DNA of 64,000 bases from Streptomyces sp. NL15-2K (GTDB lineage Bacteria; Actinomycetota; Actinomycetes; Streptomycetales; Streptomycetaceae). The stretch is taken from contig NZ_CP130630.1 in assembly GCF_030551255.1 (NCBI RefSeq), forward strand, positions 6,553,501-6,617,500, in the 5' to 3' direction. The translations under genes were made by a program, and so were the position numbers. Of this stretch, positions 26,502-35,432 are shown one piece after another (within the stretch, counting starts at the first letter, position 1; every line of letters starts with the position of its first letter). Under the pieces are notes generated by a model. The model saw nothing but the letters and a program-made list of their open reading frames with translations, was not told the origin of the DNA and made no database searches.

Positions 26502-28541
26502 ATGGACGTGAAGCGATACTTCCGTGGGCCGGTCATGTGGATCGTGCTGGCCGTCCTTGCCGTGGTCGTGTTGATGCAGGTCGTCGGCTCGTCCGGCGGC
26601 TACAAGACGGTGGACACCGGCCAGGTCGTCCAGGCGATCAATGACAACAGGGTCAAAGAGGCCAAGCTGACCACCGGCGACGAGCAGACCATCAAGGTCC
26701 AGCTCAAGAACGGCGAAAAGGTCGAGGGCAGCTCGAAGATCCAGGCGAGCTACATCGGCGACCAGGGCGTGACCATCGCCGGCACCCTGCAGAACAAGTA
26801 CCAGGACAAGCAGATCCCGGACGGCTACACGGTCTCGCCGACGAAGCAGAACGCCTTCGTCGGGATCCTGCTGTCCCTGCTCCCCTTCGTACTCATCGTG
26901 GTCGTCTTCCTGTTCCTGATGAATCAGATGCAGGGCGGCGGCTCCCGGGTCATGAACTTCGGGAAGTCCAAGGCGAAGCTCATCACCAAGGACACCCCGA
27001 AGACGACGTTCTCGGACGTCGCAGGCTCGGACGAGGCCGTCGAGGAGCTGCACGAGATCAAGGAGTTCCTCCAGGAACCGGCGAAGTTCCAGGCCGTCGG
27101 GGCGAAGATCCCCAAGGGCGTACTCCTGTACGGCCCTCCCGGCACCGGCAAGACCCTGCTGGCGCGCGCCGTCGCGGGCGAGGCCGGGGTCCCCTTCTAC
27201 TCGATCTCCGGTTCCGACTTCGTCGAGATGTTCGTCGGTGTCGGTGCCTCCCGAGTCCGTGACCTGTTCGAGCAGGCCAAGGCGAACGCTCCGGCGATCG
27301 TCTTCGTCGACGAGATCGACGCGGTCGGCCGCCACCGCGGCGCCGGCCTCGGCGGCGGTCACGACGAGCGCGAGCAGACCCTGAACCAGCTGCTCGTCGA
27401 GATGGACGGCTTCGACGTCAAGGGCGGTGTGATTCTCATCGCCGCGACGAACCGCCCGGACATCCTCGACCCGGCGCTGCTGCGCCCCGGCCGCTTCGAC
27501 CGCCAGATCGCGGTCGACCGCCCGGACATGCAGGGCCGTCTGGAGATCCTCAAGGTTCACCAGAAGGGCAAGCCGGTCGCCCCGGACGTCGACCTGTCGG
27601 CGGTCGCCCGCCGCACGCCGGGCTTCACCGGCGCGGACCTGAGCAACGTCCTCAACGAGGCCGCGCTGCTCACCGCCCGCTCGGACAAGAAGCTGATCGA
27701 CAACCACATGCTCGACGAGGCCATCGACCGCGTCGTGGCGGGCCCGCAGAAGCGGACCCGGATCATGTCGGACAAGGAGAAGAAGATCACCGCGTACCAC
27801 GAGGGCGGTCACGCCCTGGTCGCGGCGGCCTCACCGAACTCCGATCCGGTCCACAAGATCACGATCCTGTCGAGAGGCCGGGCCCTCGGCTACACGATGG
27901 TCCTGCCGGACGAGGACAAGTACTCGACCACGCGCAACGAGATGCTCGACCAGCTCGCGTACATGCTGGGCGGCCGCGCGGCCGAGGAACTGGTCTTCCA
28001 CGACCCGACCACGGGTGCGGCGAACGACATCGAGAAGGCCACGGCCACGGCCCGCGCGATGGTCACGCAGTACGGCATGACCGAGCGTCTGGGTGCCATC
28101 AAGTTCGGTGGCGACAACACCGAGCCGTTCCTCGGACGTGAGATGGCTCACCAGCGCGACTACTCGGAAGAGGTCGCCGCGCTGGTCGACGAAGAGGTCA
28201 AGAAGCTCATCGAGAACGCGCACAACGAGGCCTGGGAGATCCTGGTCGAGAACCGCGACGTCCTCGACAACCTGGTGCTTCAGCTGCTGGAGAGGGAGAC
28301 GCTGGGCAAGGAGGAGATCGCCGAGATCTTCGCCCCCATCGTCAAGCGCCCGCCGCGACCTGCATGGACCGGCTCGTCCCGTCGTACGCCGTCCACCCGT
28401 CCGCCGGTGCTCTCCCCCAAGGAGCTCGCACTGACGAACGGTGCCAACGGCGCGACGCCGGCGATCACCACCGCGAAGGCCACCGCGGCGGAGCCCGCCC
28501 CGGCGACGGAACCCGCCCCCGAGGATCGCCCGGAGAGCTGA
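26502..28541 (+). CDS. ftsH: ATP-dependent zinc metalloprotease FtsH
   Basis: Membrane-anchored AAA+ protease that removes unneeded or damaged membrane and cytosolic proteins, 679 residues. Two membrane helices (about 9-25 and 125-145) flank a periplasmic-type domain. The AAA module has Walker A GPPGTGKT, Walker B IVFVDEID and the second region of homology ([22 protein letters not shown]). The protease has the zinc site HEGGH in [11 protein letters not shown]. The C-terminal tail is Ala/Pro-rich and disordered. ATG 26502 ([10 protein letters not shown]) matches the usual family start; ATG 26466 would add 12 residues. Neither has a strong ribosome-binding site. The 26319-26501 gap should carry its promoter. 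Confidence 0.96.
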   Translation: MDVKRYFRGPVMWIVLAVLAVVVLMQVVGSSGGYKTVDTGQVVQAINDNRVKEAKLTTGDEQTIKVQLKNGEKVEGSSKIQASYIGDQGVTIAGTLQNKYQDKQIPDGYTVSPTKQNAFVGILLSLLPFVLIVVVFLFLMNQMQGGGSRVMNFGKSKAKLITKDTPKTTFSDVAGSDEAVEELHEIKEFLQEPAKFQAVGAKIPKGVLLYGPPGTGKTLLARAVAGEAGVPFYSISGSDFVEMFVGVGASRVRDLFEQAKANAPAIVFVDEIDAVGRHRGAGLGGGHDEREQTLNQLLVEMDGFDVKGGVILIAATNRPDILDPALLRPGRFDRQIAVDRPDMQGRLEILKVHQKGKPVAPDVDLSAVARRTPGFTGADLSNVLNEAALLTARSDKKLIDNHMLDEAIDRVVAGPQKRTRIMSDKEKKITAYHEGGHALVAAASPNSDPVHKITILSRGRALGYTMVLPDEDKYSTTRNEMLDQLAYMLGGRAAEELVFHDPTTGAANDIEKATATARAMVTQYGMTERLGAIKFGGDNTEPFLGREMAHQRDYSEEVAALVDEEVKKLIENAHNEAWEILVENRDVLDNLVLQLLERETLGKEEIAEIFAPIVKRPPRPAWTGSSRRTPSTRPPVLSPKELALTNGANGATPAITTAKATAAEPAPATEPAPEDRPES

Positions 28542-28576
28542 TCTCCTGGCCTCGGAGGCCTCACCAGGCCCGGAAG

Positions 28577-28616
28577 GATGCCGCGCCCCCCTGGATTAGC
28601 CTGGGGGCGCGGCATC
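28577..28616 (+). terminator. Hairpin terminator between ftsH and folE
   Basis: Perfect 14-bp stem (GATGCCGCGCCCCC and its complement) with a 12-base loop, 35 bases after the ftsH stop. It indicates that folE, starting 56 bases later, has its own promoter or depends on read-through. Confidence 0.8.
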
Positions 28617-28671
28617 GTCGTATGCGCATGCAGGACACCGCATGCAGGACACCTAGGAACTGAGGCACCAC

Positions 28672-29277
28672 ATGACCGACCCTGTGACGCTTGACGGCGG
28701 GGGCACCATCGGCGAGTTCGACGAGAAGCGCGCCGAGAACGCCGTACGCGAACTGCTGATCGCGGTCGGCGAGGACCCCGACCGCGAGGGACTCCTGGAG
28801 ACGCCGGCGCGGGTGGCGCGCGCGTATCGGGAGCTCTTGGCGGGGCATACGCAGGAGCCCGAGGACGTTCTGACGACGACGTTCGATCTTGGGCATGACG
28901 AGATGGTCCTGGTGAAGGACATTGAGATCGTAAGCCTCTGTGAACATCATATGTTGCCATTTCATGGCGTAGCTCATGTTGGGTACATTCCGGCGGAAAC
29001 GGGCAAGATTACTGGCCTGTCGAAGCTGGCGCGTCTGGTGGAGGTGTTTGCCCGTCGTCTGCAGGTGCAGGAACGACTCACCACGCAGATCGCCGACTCC
29101 CTGATGCGGATTCTGGAGGCGCGTGGCGTGATCGTCGTCATCGAGGCCGAGCACATGTGCATGTCGGTGCGCGGAATCCGCAAGCCGGGTGCCAAGACCA
29201 CGACGTCGGCGGTGCGAGGTCAGCTTCGGGATGCTACGACCCGGGCCGAGGCCATGAGCCTGATACTGGCGCGCTGA
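28672..29277 (+). CDS. folE: GTP cyclohydrolase I
   Basis: First enzyme of folate (pterin) biosynthesis, converting GTP to dihydroneopterin triphosphate, 201 residues. Conserved motifs: [13 protein letters not shown], the zinc/active-site stretch [12 protein letters not shown] (Cys and both His present), [23 protein letters not shown] and [16 protein letters not shown] with the second zinc Cys. Codon use between about 28925 and 29030 is less GC-biased than the rest of the gene (GTAAGCCTCTGTGAACATCA). The downstream folate genes lie on the opposite strand, separated by an intein-like ORF. Confidence 0.96.
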   Translation: MTDPVTLDGGGTIGEFDEKRAENAVRELLIAVGEDPDREGLLETPARVARAYRELLAGHTQEPEDVLTTTFDLGHDEMVLVKDIEIVSLCEHHMLPFHGVAHVGYIPAETGKITGLSKLARLVEVFARRLQVQERLTTQIADSLMRILEARGVIVVIEAEHMCMSVRGIRKPGAKTTTSAVRGQLRDATTRAEAMSLILAR

Positions 29278-29309
29278 CCCGATTGTCAGTGCAGACGACC
29301 GTCGTTGAG

Positions 29310-30113
29310 ATGACGGTGGTCAAGGCGCGTGAAGTCGTGGATGTGGTGACCGATCGCGTCACGTTCACTGTGGCCGCGAAACAGGAGCTGAGCACCCCGG
29401 ACGGCTGGGTACCCGCGGTGGACGGGGGAGGGTGCATGCTCGCCTGGACGCATACGAAGAAGCTGTGCCGAGAGCGGCTGACGATCCGGCCCGGCTACGA
29501 GTTCGGCTACTTTGTCGGGGCCACATGCGCAGACGGTACGGTCGGCAAGAACTGCCTATCCCTCGTCGTCGATGAGGAGGACTTCGCCGCGCGGTATGCC
29601 GAGTGCCTGACCAAGGCGACTGGACTGCTGGCTCAGCTGGAACCGGTAACGCGACCCTCCGGGTACCTCAAGCGAGACGTCCCGGGCTTTCGTGTGCGGG
29701 TTGTTTCGTCGTACCTGGCCAATGCGATGCGGCAGCATGTGGGAGGTGACGCGCATCACATGGACGGATACATCGACGGAGATGGCTTCCGCCACAAGAA
29801 GTGGGACGGGCGCACTGTGGTCAGCAGCAACGTGCCGTTCCTGGAGGAGCTGGCCGGGATCATCGGCGCGAGGTTCACTCCGCGCCCGAAGAGATCGGCC
29901 TCCGCCCTCGTCGTCACCGACCGTTGGAAAGCGCGAAGTACCTTTCATCCCGAGTACCACCCCTTGGAACCGGACGAGTCCACCTGGGTCGAGGTACGCG
30001 ACGTCCGCCTTCGCAGAGCCGAGGGCGCCAAGCCGTTCACCCTCTACAGCTACCGCCTCGACCCCCACCCCGGCTTCCTGGTCAGCGGTCACCTCGCCCG
30101 CCAGCCCTGGTGA
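29310..30113 (+). CDS. Freestanding intein-like LAGLIDADG homing endonuclease homologue
   Basis: A 267-residue protein whose layout is that of a mini-gene derived from an intein. Near the N-terminus QELSTPDGWVPAVD resembles intein block B, but the upstream TxxH and the block A nucleophile are missing. Then come two LAGLIDADG-like helices: FGYFVGATCADGTVGKN (about 68-84) and HMDGYIDGDGFRHKK (about 147-161). Each ends in the acidic residue expected for catalysis. The end, TLYSYRLDPHPGFLVSGHL, resembles intein block F without the final HN. Splicing is therefore not expected; DNA cleavage is possible. ATG 29310 is used; GTG 29289 and TTG 29283 are in frame. No ribosome-binding site is evident. 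It begins 32 bases after folE in another frame. Confidence 0.65.
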   Translation: MTVVKAREVVDVVTDRVTFTVAAKQELSTPDGWVPAVDGGGCMLAWTHTKKLCRERLTIRPGYEFGYFVGATCADGTVGKNCLSLVVDEEDFAARYAECLTKATGLLAQLEPVTRPSGYLKRDVPGFRVRVVSSYLANAMRQHVGGDAHHMDGYIDGDGFRHKKWDGRTVVSSNVPFLEELAGIIGARFTPRPKRSASALVVTDRWKARSTFHPEYHPLEPDESTWVEVRDVRLRRAEGAKPFTLYSYRLDPHPGFLVSGHLARQPW

Positions 30114-30125
30114 GCCCGGCGATGA

Positions 30126-30614
30126 TCAGGCCGCCGGAGCCGCCCCCGCGCCGTTGTGCTCGTCGTCCTCCGGGAGCTTGCACACGCGTTCCAGGAAGAT
30201 GGCCGCCGCTATGACGGCGATGCCCGCCAGGACCGAGAAGCCGGCGTAGATGGCCTGGTCGCGGCGGGCGGGGATGTCGAGGGACTCCAGCAGGAAGACG
30301 CCGACGCCGCCGTACATGCCGGAGACGAGGGCGGCGACCAGGGCGCTGGCCTGGCCGAAGACGACCGCGCGGGCCGCCATCAGGGGGTCGACGCCCTTCG
30401 CCTCGGGGCGGCGCTCGCGCTGGGCCTTGAGACGGGCGCGGATCGACAGCGCCGTGGCCAGCAGGACCACCGCGATCAGGGCGAGGACGATGGGTGCGGC
30501 CAGGGGGACGCTGGGAAGGGTCCCGACCGAGTTCCACAGGCGGGCGCCCGCCCAGGACAGGAGGCCGGCGACGACGAAGACGCCGGCCAGCAGCCTGATG
30601 CGCAGCTCTCTCAC
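30126..30614 (-). CDS. DUF3180 membrane protein
   Basis: Small integral membrane protein, 162 residues, with four predicted helices (about 7-25, 37-57, 82-105 and 120-142) and a basic loop between the second and third (RARLKAQRERRPEAKG). This family regularly ends the actinobacterial folP-folB-folK cluster, and here it follows folK by 58 bases on the same strand. GTG 30614. Role unknown; the neighbourhood suggests a link to folate metabolism or its export. Confidence 0.88.
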   Translation of the reverse strand: MRELRIRLLAGVFVVAGLLSWAGARLWNSVGTLPSVPLAAPIVLALIAVVLLATALSIRARLKAQRERRPEAKGVDPLMAARAVVFGQASALVAALVSGMYGGVGVFLLESLDIPARRDQAIYAGFSVLAGIAVIAAAIFLERVCKLPEDDEHNGAGAAPAA

Positions 30615-30672
30615 GGTGTCCCTTCAGCTCCCCCGAGGGGTCCACGAAATGTGGTCCTGTCGACCTTAACGG

Positions 30673-31284
30673 CTACTCGGGCAACCGGAGTTCCAGGTCC
30701 TTGCGGGGCGCGATGCCGTCGCGGGTGACGGTGTCGAGGAGATCGGCGACCCGCCCGCGTTCGGGCAACTGCGCCTCGGGCTCCAGGTCGTGCCAGGGCG
30801 CGAGGACGAAGGCGCGTTCGTGGGCGCGGGGGTGGGGGAGGGTGAGCTGCGGATCGTCGGTGACGACGTCGGCGTAGGCGACGATGTCGACGTCGAGGGT
30901 GCGCGGGCCCCAGCGCTCGTCCCGTACCCGGTGGAAGGCCTCCTCGACCGCGTGCGCCCGCTCCAGGAGCGAGGACGGCGGGAGGGTGGTCTTCAGCAGC
31001 ACGACCGCGTTGAAGTACGACGGCTGGCTGCCGGGCTCGACGCCCCACGGCTCCGTCTCGTACACCGGGGAGACCGCCTTGATGCGGAGGCCGGGTGTGT
31101 CCTCGAGGGCGTCGATGGCTCCCTGGAGGGTCTCCAGGCGGTTGCCGAGGTTGGAGCCGAGGGAGATCACGGCCCGTTTGGGGTTGTGGAGGGTGGTGTC
31201 GGCGGCGTCGACCTTCTCGACGACGGAGGCGGGTACCGGCTGTACGGTCGGGTCGCTCTGACCCTCGGTGAAGAACGCGGTCAT
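30673..31284 (-). CDS. folK: 2-amino-4-hydroxy-6-hydroxymethyldihydropteridine pyrophosphokinase
   Basis: Transfers pyrophosphate from ATP to 6-hydroxymethyl-dihydropterin, the step before FolP, 203 residues. After a 35-residue N-terminal extension the HPPK core has VISLGSNLGNR (38-48), SPVYETEPWG, and the signature RWGPRTLDVDIVAY with its metal-binding Asp pair, then LPHPRAHERAFVLAPW. The ATG at 31284 overlaps the folB stop (ATGA), so the two are coupled. Confidence 0.95.
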   Translation of the reverse strand: MTAFFTEGQSDPTVQPVPASVVEKVDAADTTLHNPKRAVISLGSNLGNRLETLQGAIDALEDTPGLRIKAVSPVYETEPWGVEPGSQPSYFNAVVLLKTTLPPSSLLERAHAVEEAFHRVRDERWGPRTLDVDIVAYADVVTDDPQLTLPHPRAHERAFVLAPWHDLEPEAQLPERGRVADLLDTVTRDGIAPRKDLELRLPE

Positions 31285-31640
31285 ACTCGGCTCCGGGTGA
31301 TGGTGACGGTCACGTCGTCGAAGGGGACCGTGATCGGCGCGTCGGGTTTGTGGACGCAGACCTCGATCTCCTGGACCCCTTCGTGCTTCAGACAGGCCTG
31401 GGCGATGCGCTCGGCGAGCGTCTCGATGAGGTTGACGGGCTCCCCCTCGACGACGGCCACGACTTCCTCCGCCACGATGCCGTAGTGCACGGTCTTCGCC
31501 AGGTCGTCGTCGGCGGCGGCCGGCCGGATGTCCAGGCCCAGGACGAGGTCCACGATGAAGGTCTGGCCCTCCTCGCGCTCCTTGGGGAACACGCCGTGGT
31601 GCCCGCGGGCCTTCAGGCCGCGCAGCGCGACACGATCCAC
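31281..31640 (-). CDS. folB: Dihydroneopterin aldolase
   Basis: Cleaves 7,8-dihydroneopterin to 6-hydroxymethyl-dihydropterin and glycolaldehyde, 119 residues, working as an octamer. Motifs: LRGLKARGHHGVFPKEREEGQTFIVD at the N-terminus (with the pterin-binding Glu), TVHYGIVAEEV, NLIETLAERIA and the late VHKPDAPI with the catalytic Lys. GTG 31640 is chosen because GGAG lies 8 bases upstream. The 264-base gap upstream (31641-31904) holds no convincing gene; it probably contains a promoter for folB-folK-DUF3180. Confidence 0.94.
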   Translation of the reverse strand: MDRVALRGLKARGHHGVFPKEREEGQTFIVDLVLGLDIRPAAADDDLAKTVHYGIVAEEVVAVVEGEPVNLIETLAERIAQACLKHEGVQEIEVCVHKPDAPITVPFDDVTVTITRSRV

Positions 31641-31904
31641 GCGAATCACTCCTGCAATCGTCGGTGACGGCCGGTTCGTACCGTGTGCGGGCGGCACACC
31701 GGCCTCGAACGAATCTACCTGCGGGCACTGACAGGGCCGGGCCAGGGGGGCGCGGGCCCGCGCCGGGGCCAGGAGGTTTCACCTTGCGTTTCCCCTGGGG
31801 AATCCGGCGGCTCACGGGCTGGTAGCCGCCCCTACCCGCAGGTTCGTGATTCCAACCACTTCTTGGTCCCTGCGGGCGGGTGGCCCATGGGGTCGCCTAC
31901 CCAC

Positions 31905-32408
31905 TCAGGCCGGGGACTCGTCGCCTTCTTCCTCGTCGTTTTCGGCCAGAACCGGGGAGGCGTGGTGGGACCAGAGCTTCCAGCCGGACGGTGTGCGACG
32001 GAACACGTTCGTGGCGACCACCAGCTGGCCGACGAGCGGGCCGAGCTCCTCGCCGCCCTCGGGGGCCGGGCCGCCGCTGAGGATGTTCTCCGTGCAGGTC
32101 ACCAGGGCGGTGTCGCCGGTGACGGAGACATGCACGTCGGTGAGGAAGAACTGGATGTAGTCGGTGTTCGCCATGATCAGGGCGTACGACCTGAGGACCT
32201 CGCCGCGACCGGTGAGCACGGGCCAGCCGGGGTGCACGCAGGAGACCACGCCGACGTCGGCCGGATCGTGGTACGTCTCGTCGACGCCCAGGTCGCCAGG
32301 GGTGAGCCAGAGCGACGACACTTCCTCGAAGTCGCCCCGCTCCATCGCCTCGTAGAAGGCGGTGTTGGCGGCCTCGACCTGCTCGACGTCGGTGTGGGGG
32401 GCGCTCAC
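31905..32408 (-). CDS. NTF2-like (SnoaL-type) protein inside the folate cluster
   Basis: Small alpha+beta barrel protein of the nuclear transport factor 2 superfamily, 167 residues. Recognisable parts are the N-terminal helix EAANTAFYEAMERGDFEEVSSLW, GWPVLTGRGEVLRSYALIMAN and the late strands TPSGWKLWSHHASPV. GTG 32408 follows AAGGAG with 5-base spacing and overlaps the folP stop by 4 bases. The overlap means it is made with dihydropteroate synthase. Its catalytic role is unknown; the fold binds small hydrophobic ligands and it could act on a pterin or pABA derivative. The C-terminal tail is acidic. Confidence 0.88.
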   Translation of the reverse strand: MSAPHTDVEQVEAANTAFYEAMERGDFEEVSSLWLTPGDLGVDETYHDPADVGVVSCVHPGWPVLTGRGEVLRSYALIMANTDYIQFFLTDVHVSVTGDTALVTCTENILSGGPAPEGGEELGPLVGQLVVATNVFRRTPSGWKLWSHHASPVLAENDEEEGDESPA

Positions 32409-33295
32409 CGGGCTCCTTCTGCGCCGTTGCCTGCGACCCGCGCGTCTTCCACGGCGCGTGCCACCCGCACGGCGTCCGCCGTCGCGCGCACCTCGTGCAC
32501 GCGCACCGCCCATGCGCCGGCGTGCGCCGCGAGCGCGGAGACGGCGGCCGTGGCGGCGTCGCGCTCGCGTGCGGGCGGCGGCGCGCTTTCCGGGCCGGCC
32601 AGGACGCGGCCGAGGAACCGCTTGCGGGAGGCGGCGACGAGCAGCGGGTGGCCGAGACCGAGCAGGCGGTCGAGGTGGGCGAGGAGGGTGAGGTCGTGTT
32701 CGGCGTCCTTGGAGAAGCCGAGACCCGGGTCGACGACGACACGGCCGGGGGCGATGCCGCCCTCCAGAACGGCCTCCACGCGCGCGTGCAGCTCGTCGAC
32801 GACTTCGGTGACGACGTCGTCGTACACGCCCTTGACGTTGCCGCCCTGCAGGAAGCCGCGCCAGTGCATGACCACGAAGGGGGCGTCGGCGGCGGCCACG
32901 ACGGGGATCATCGCGGGGTCGGCGAGGCCGCCGCTGACATCGTTGACGAGGGCGGCGCCGGCCGCGAGGGCTCGCTCGGCGACGCGGGCGCGCATGGTGT
33001 CGACGGAGACGGTGACGCCCTCGGAGGCGAGCCCGCGGACGACGGGGATGACGCGCTTGAGCTCCTCGGCCTCGTCCACCCGGGTGGCACCGGGGCGGGT
33101 GGACTCGCCGCCGACGTCGACCAGGTCGGCGCCCTCGGTGACCAGCTCGAGGCCGTGCTTGACGGCGGCCGTCGTGTCGAAGAAGCGGCCGCCGTCGGAG
33201 AAGGAATCGGGGGTGACGTTCACGACTCCCATGACCGCGCAGCGGTCCCACTCCGGAAGACCCGCGACGTGCCCGCGTCCGCTCTGCTTGCTCAT
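32405..33295 (-). CDS. folP: Dihydropteroate synthase
   Basis: Joins pABA to hydroxymethyl-dihydropterin pyrophosphate, the sulfonamide target, 296 residues. TIM-barrel signatures: VMGVVNVTPDSFSDGG (loop 1), VDVGGESTRPGATRVDEAEEL (loop 2), VSVDTMRA, NDVSGG, and GRVVVDPGLGFSKDAEHDLTLL with the substrate-binding Lys. ATG 33295. First gene of the minus-strand folate unit; together with NTF2-like, folB, folK and distant folE it covers the pterin branch of folate synthesis. Confidence 0.96.
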   Translation of the reverse strand: MSKQSGRGHVAGLPEWDRCAVMGVVNVTPDSFSDGGRFFDTTAAVKHGLELVTEGADLVDVGGESTRPGATRVDEAEELKRVIPVVRGLASEGVTVSVDTMRARVAERALAAGAALVNDVSGGLADPAMIPVVAAADAPFVVMHWRGFLQGGNVKGVYDDVVTEVVDELHARVEAVLEGGIAPGRVVVDPGLGFSKDAEHDLTLLAHLDRLLGLGHPLLVAASRKRFLGRVLAGPESAPPPARERDAATAAVSALAAHAGAWAVRVHEVRATADAVRVARAVEDARVAGNGAEGAR

Positions 33296-33335
33296 GTGTT
33301 CAGCCTAGGCCCAGGGCCGGACGGCAGAATGCCGC

Positions 33336-33391
33336 GGCCCGAGCGGAAGCCCCCGGGGCTGGAGGAGGGGGTGGGGGCTTCCGCTCGGGCC
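33336..33391 (-). terminator. Long hairpin terminator after the lysyltransferase gene
   Basis: Perfect 19-bp stem (GGCCCGAGCGGAAGCCCCC and its complement) with an 18-base loop, 9 bases after the stop of the gene at 33400. It separates that gene from folP on the same strand. Confidence 0.88.
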
Positions 33392-33399
33392 AGTCAGGG

Positions 33400-35283
33400 T
33401 CACGCCGCGCGGACGTTGTGCTCCGCCGTTCCGTGGGCACACGCGCGTGCCGGGGTCGTACGGCGGCGCAGGAAGCGCGGCAGCGGCAGGGCCAGGTTGA
33501 CGAAGCCCTCCGCCTGCATGGCGGCGAAGCCGATGCGCGGCAGATCGCCGGAGGCGCGGTAGACGACGAAGCGGGGCTCCCAGCGGGGCTGGAACTTCGC
33601 GTTGAACTTGTACAGGGACTCGATCTGGAACCAGCGGGAGAGGAAGACCAGCAGCCCGCGCCAGGCGCGCAGCACCGGGCCCGCGCCGATCTTCTCGCCG
33701 CGCGCGAGGGCCGAGCGGAACATCGCGAAGTTGAGCGACACGCGCGTGATGCCGAGGCGGGGGGCCGCCTGGAGGGCCGCCACGATCAGCAGTTCGTTCA
33801 TGCCGGGGTCGGCCGAGCGGTCGCGGCGCATCAGGTCCAGGGAGGCGCCGTCCGTGCCCCACGGCACGAAGTGCAGGATCGCCTTCAGGTCGCCGTACGG
33901 ACCGGGCTGGTCGTCCTTGTGGGCGGTGGCGATGAGGCAGTCGCCGTCGGCCGGGTCGCCGATGCGGCCCAGGGCCATGGAGAAGCCGCGTTCGGTGTCG
34001 GTGCCGCGCCAGTCGTCGGCGGCGCGGCGGATGCGGTCCAGCTCGGCCTCGCCGAGGTCACGGACACGTCGTACCCGGGTCTCGTAACCGGCGCGCTCGA
34101 TGCGCTTGACCATCTGACGCACGTTGCGCATCGCGCGGCCGGCGAGCGAGAAATCCGCGACGTCCACCACCGCCTCGTCGCCCAGTTCGAGGGCGTCCAG
34201 GCCGGTCTCGCGGGTCCACACCTCGCCGCCGGTCTCGGAGCAGCCCATGACGGCGGGCGTCCAGGAGTGCGCCTTGGCCTCGTCCATGAAGCGCTCGATG
34301 GCGCCGGGCCAGGCCTCCACGTCGCCGATCGGATCGCCGCTGGCGAGCATCACCCCGGAGACCACGCGGTAGGTCACGGCGGCCTTGCCGCTGGGGGAGA
34401 AGACGACCGCCTTGTCGCGGCGCAGGGCGAAGTGGCCGAGGGAGTCGCGGCCGCCGTGCTTGTCCAGGAGGGCGCGCAGCCGGGACTCGTCCTCCTCGGT
34501 GAGGCGTGCGGCCGGGTGTTCGGGCCGGAAGGCCAGGTAGATCGTGGTGATCGCGGTGAGCAGACCGAGGGCGCCGAGGGAGAAGGCGACGGTCCATGAC
34601 GTGTTGCCGTGGTAGTCGACCGGGCCCTCGAAGCCGAACAGGCCGTACAGGACGTGCGTGATGCGATCGGCGAGGCTCGGGTTGCCGACCATGCGGTTCG
34701 GGTGAACGCTGACGATGATCAGCCCGAGGGCGAGCGAACCGGCGCCCATGAGGACGAAGTTGGCGAGCGCTCGCCACCGGCTGCGCGGGTCGGGCAGTGC
34801 CCTGAACTGGTCCCGGTGGCGCAGCAGGGGTGCGAGCAGCGCGAGCGAGATGAGCACGCCCACCAGGGAGTGCCGGTACGTGAACTGCGCCACCGCTCCG
34901 GCCGGGAGGAGCACCACGGCGGCGCGCCAGGCCCTGCGCTTGGCCCGCTTCAGCCCGTGGGCGAGCAGCAGCAACAGCACCCCGGCGCTGAGCGAGAGCG
35001 CGGCCGCGAACGGGCCGAGCGCGCCGGGCAGCACCTCGGCCATGGTGTGCATACGGCTGTACCGGAAGCGCGGGAAGACGCCCGCGGCGATGTCCAGGAG
35101 GCCCACGAGGGCACAGGCTCTGCCGACGAGGGCGGGGACGGCCTCGGGGCGCGGGCCACGGAATGCGCGCCGCACCCGGTGTGATCGGGTCGGAACCCCG
35201 CCCGACATTTCCTCATCTGTCCTGACAGACATCGCATCCCGTAGTTCCGCGAGAGAGCTTGGATCCGGGCCCGATTCGGGCAT
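33400..35283 (-). CDS. MprF-like phosphatidylglycerol lysyltransferase-type membrane protein
   Basis: Bifunctional-looking envelope protein, 627 residues. The N-terminal part has about six membrane helices between residues 50 and 250. The C-terminal 330 residues are an LPG-synthase (DUF2156) GNAT-like domain: DKAVVFSPSGKAAVTYRVVSGVMLASGDPIGD, MRNVRQMVKRIERAGYE, and GMNELLIVAALQAAPRLGITRVSLNFAMFRS. Such proteins move an aminoacyl group from tRNA to phosphatidylglycerol, raising resistance to cationic peptides. No lysyl-tRNA synthetase domain is fused. ATG 35283 is used; internal ATG 35232 is possible. The amino acid used cannot be told from sequence. Confidence 0.85.
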   Translation of the reverse strand: MPESGPDPSSLAELRDAMSVRTDEEMSGGVPTRSHRVRRAFRGPRPEAVPALVGRACALVGLLDIAAGVFPRFRYSRMHTMAEVLPGALGPFAAALSLSAGVLLLLLAHGLKRAKRRAWRAAVVLLPAGAVAQFTYRHSLVGVLISLALLAPLLRHRDQFRALPDPRSRWRALANFVLMGAGSLALGLIIVSVHPNRMVGNPSLADRITHVLYGLFGFEGPVDYHGNTSWTVAFSLGALGLLTAITTIYLAFRPEHPAARLTEEDESRLRALLDKHGGRDSLGHFALRRDKAVVFSPSGKAAVTYRVVSGVMLASGDPIGDVEAWPGAIERFMDEAKAHSWTPAVMGCSETGGEVWTRETGLDALELGDEAVVDVADFSLAGRAMRNVRQMVKRIERAGYETRVRRVRDLGEAELDRIRRAADDWRGTDTERGFSMALGRIGDPADGDCLIATAHKDDQPGPYGDLKAILHFVPWGTDGASLDLMRRDRSADPGMNELLIVAALQAAPRLGITRVSLNFAMFRSALARGEKIGAGPVLRAWRGLLVFLSRWFQIESLYKFNAKFQPRWEPRFVVYRASGDLPRIGFAAMQAEGFVNLALPLPRFLRRRTTPARACAHGTAEHNVRAA

Positions 35284-35432
35284 CCGGCGACATTGCGCCC
35301 TCTAGGACGGTGTCTCGGGGGGAGAGGTTCACTCTCCTCTTCAAAGCCGTTTCAAAGGCCGAGGAAAGTCCGGGGCAAGTCCTTGCGAGGGCAGTGAGGA
35401 GCCGGGCGGAAAGCGCAGTCGGGTAACCATCC

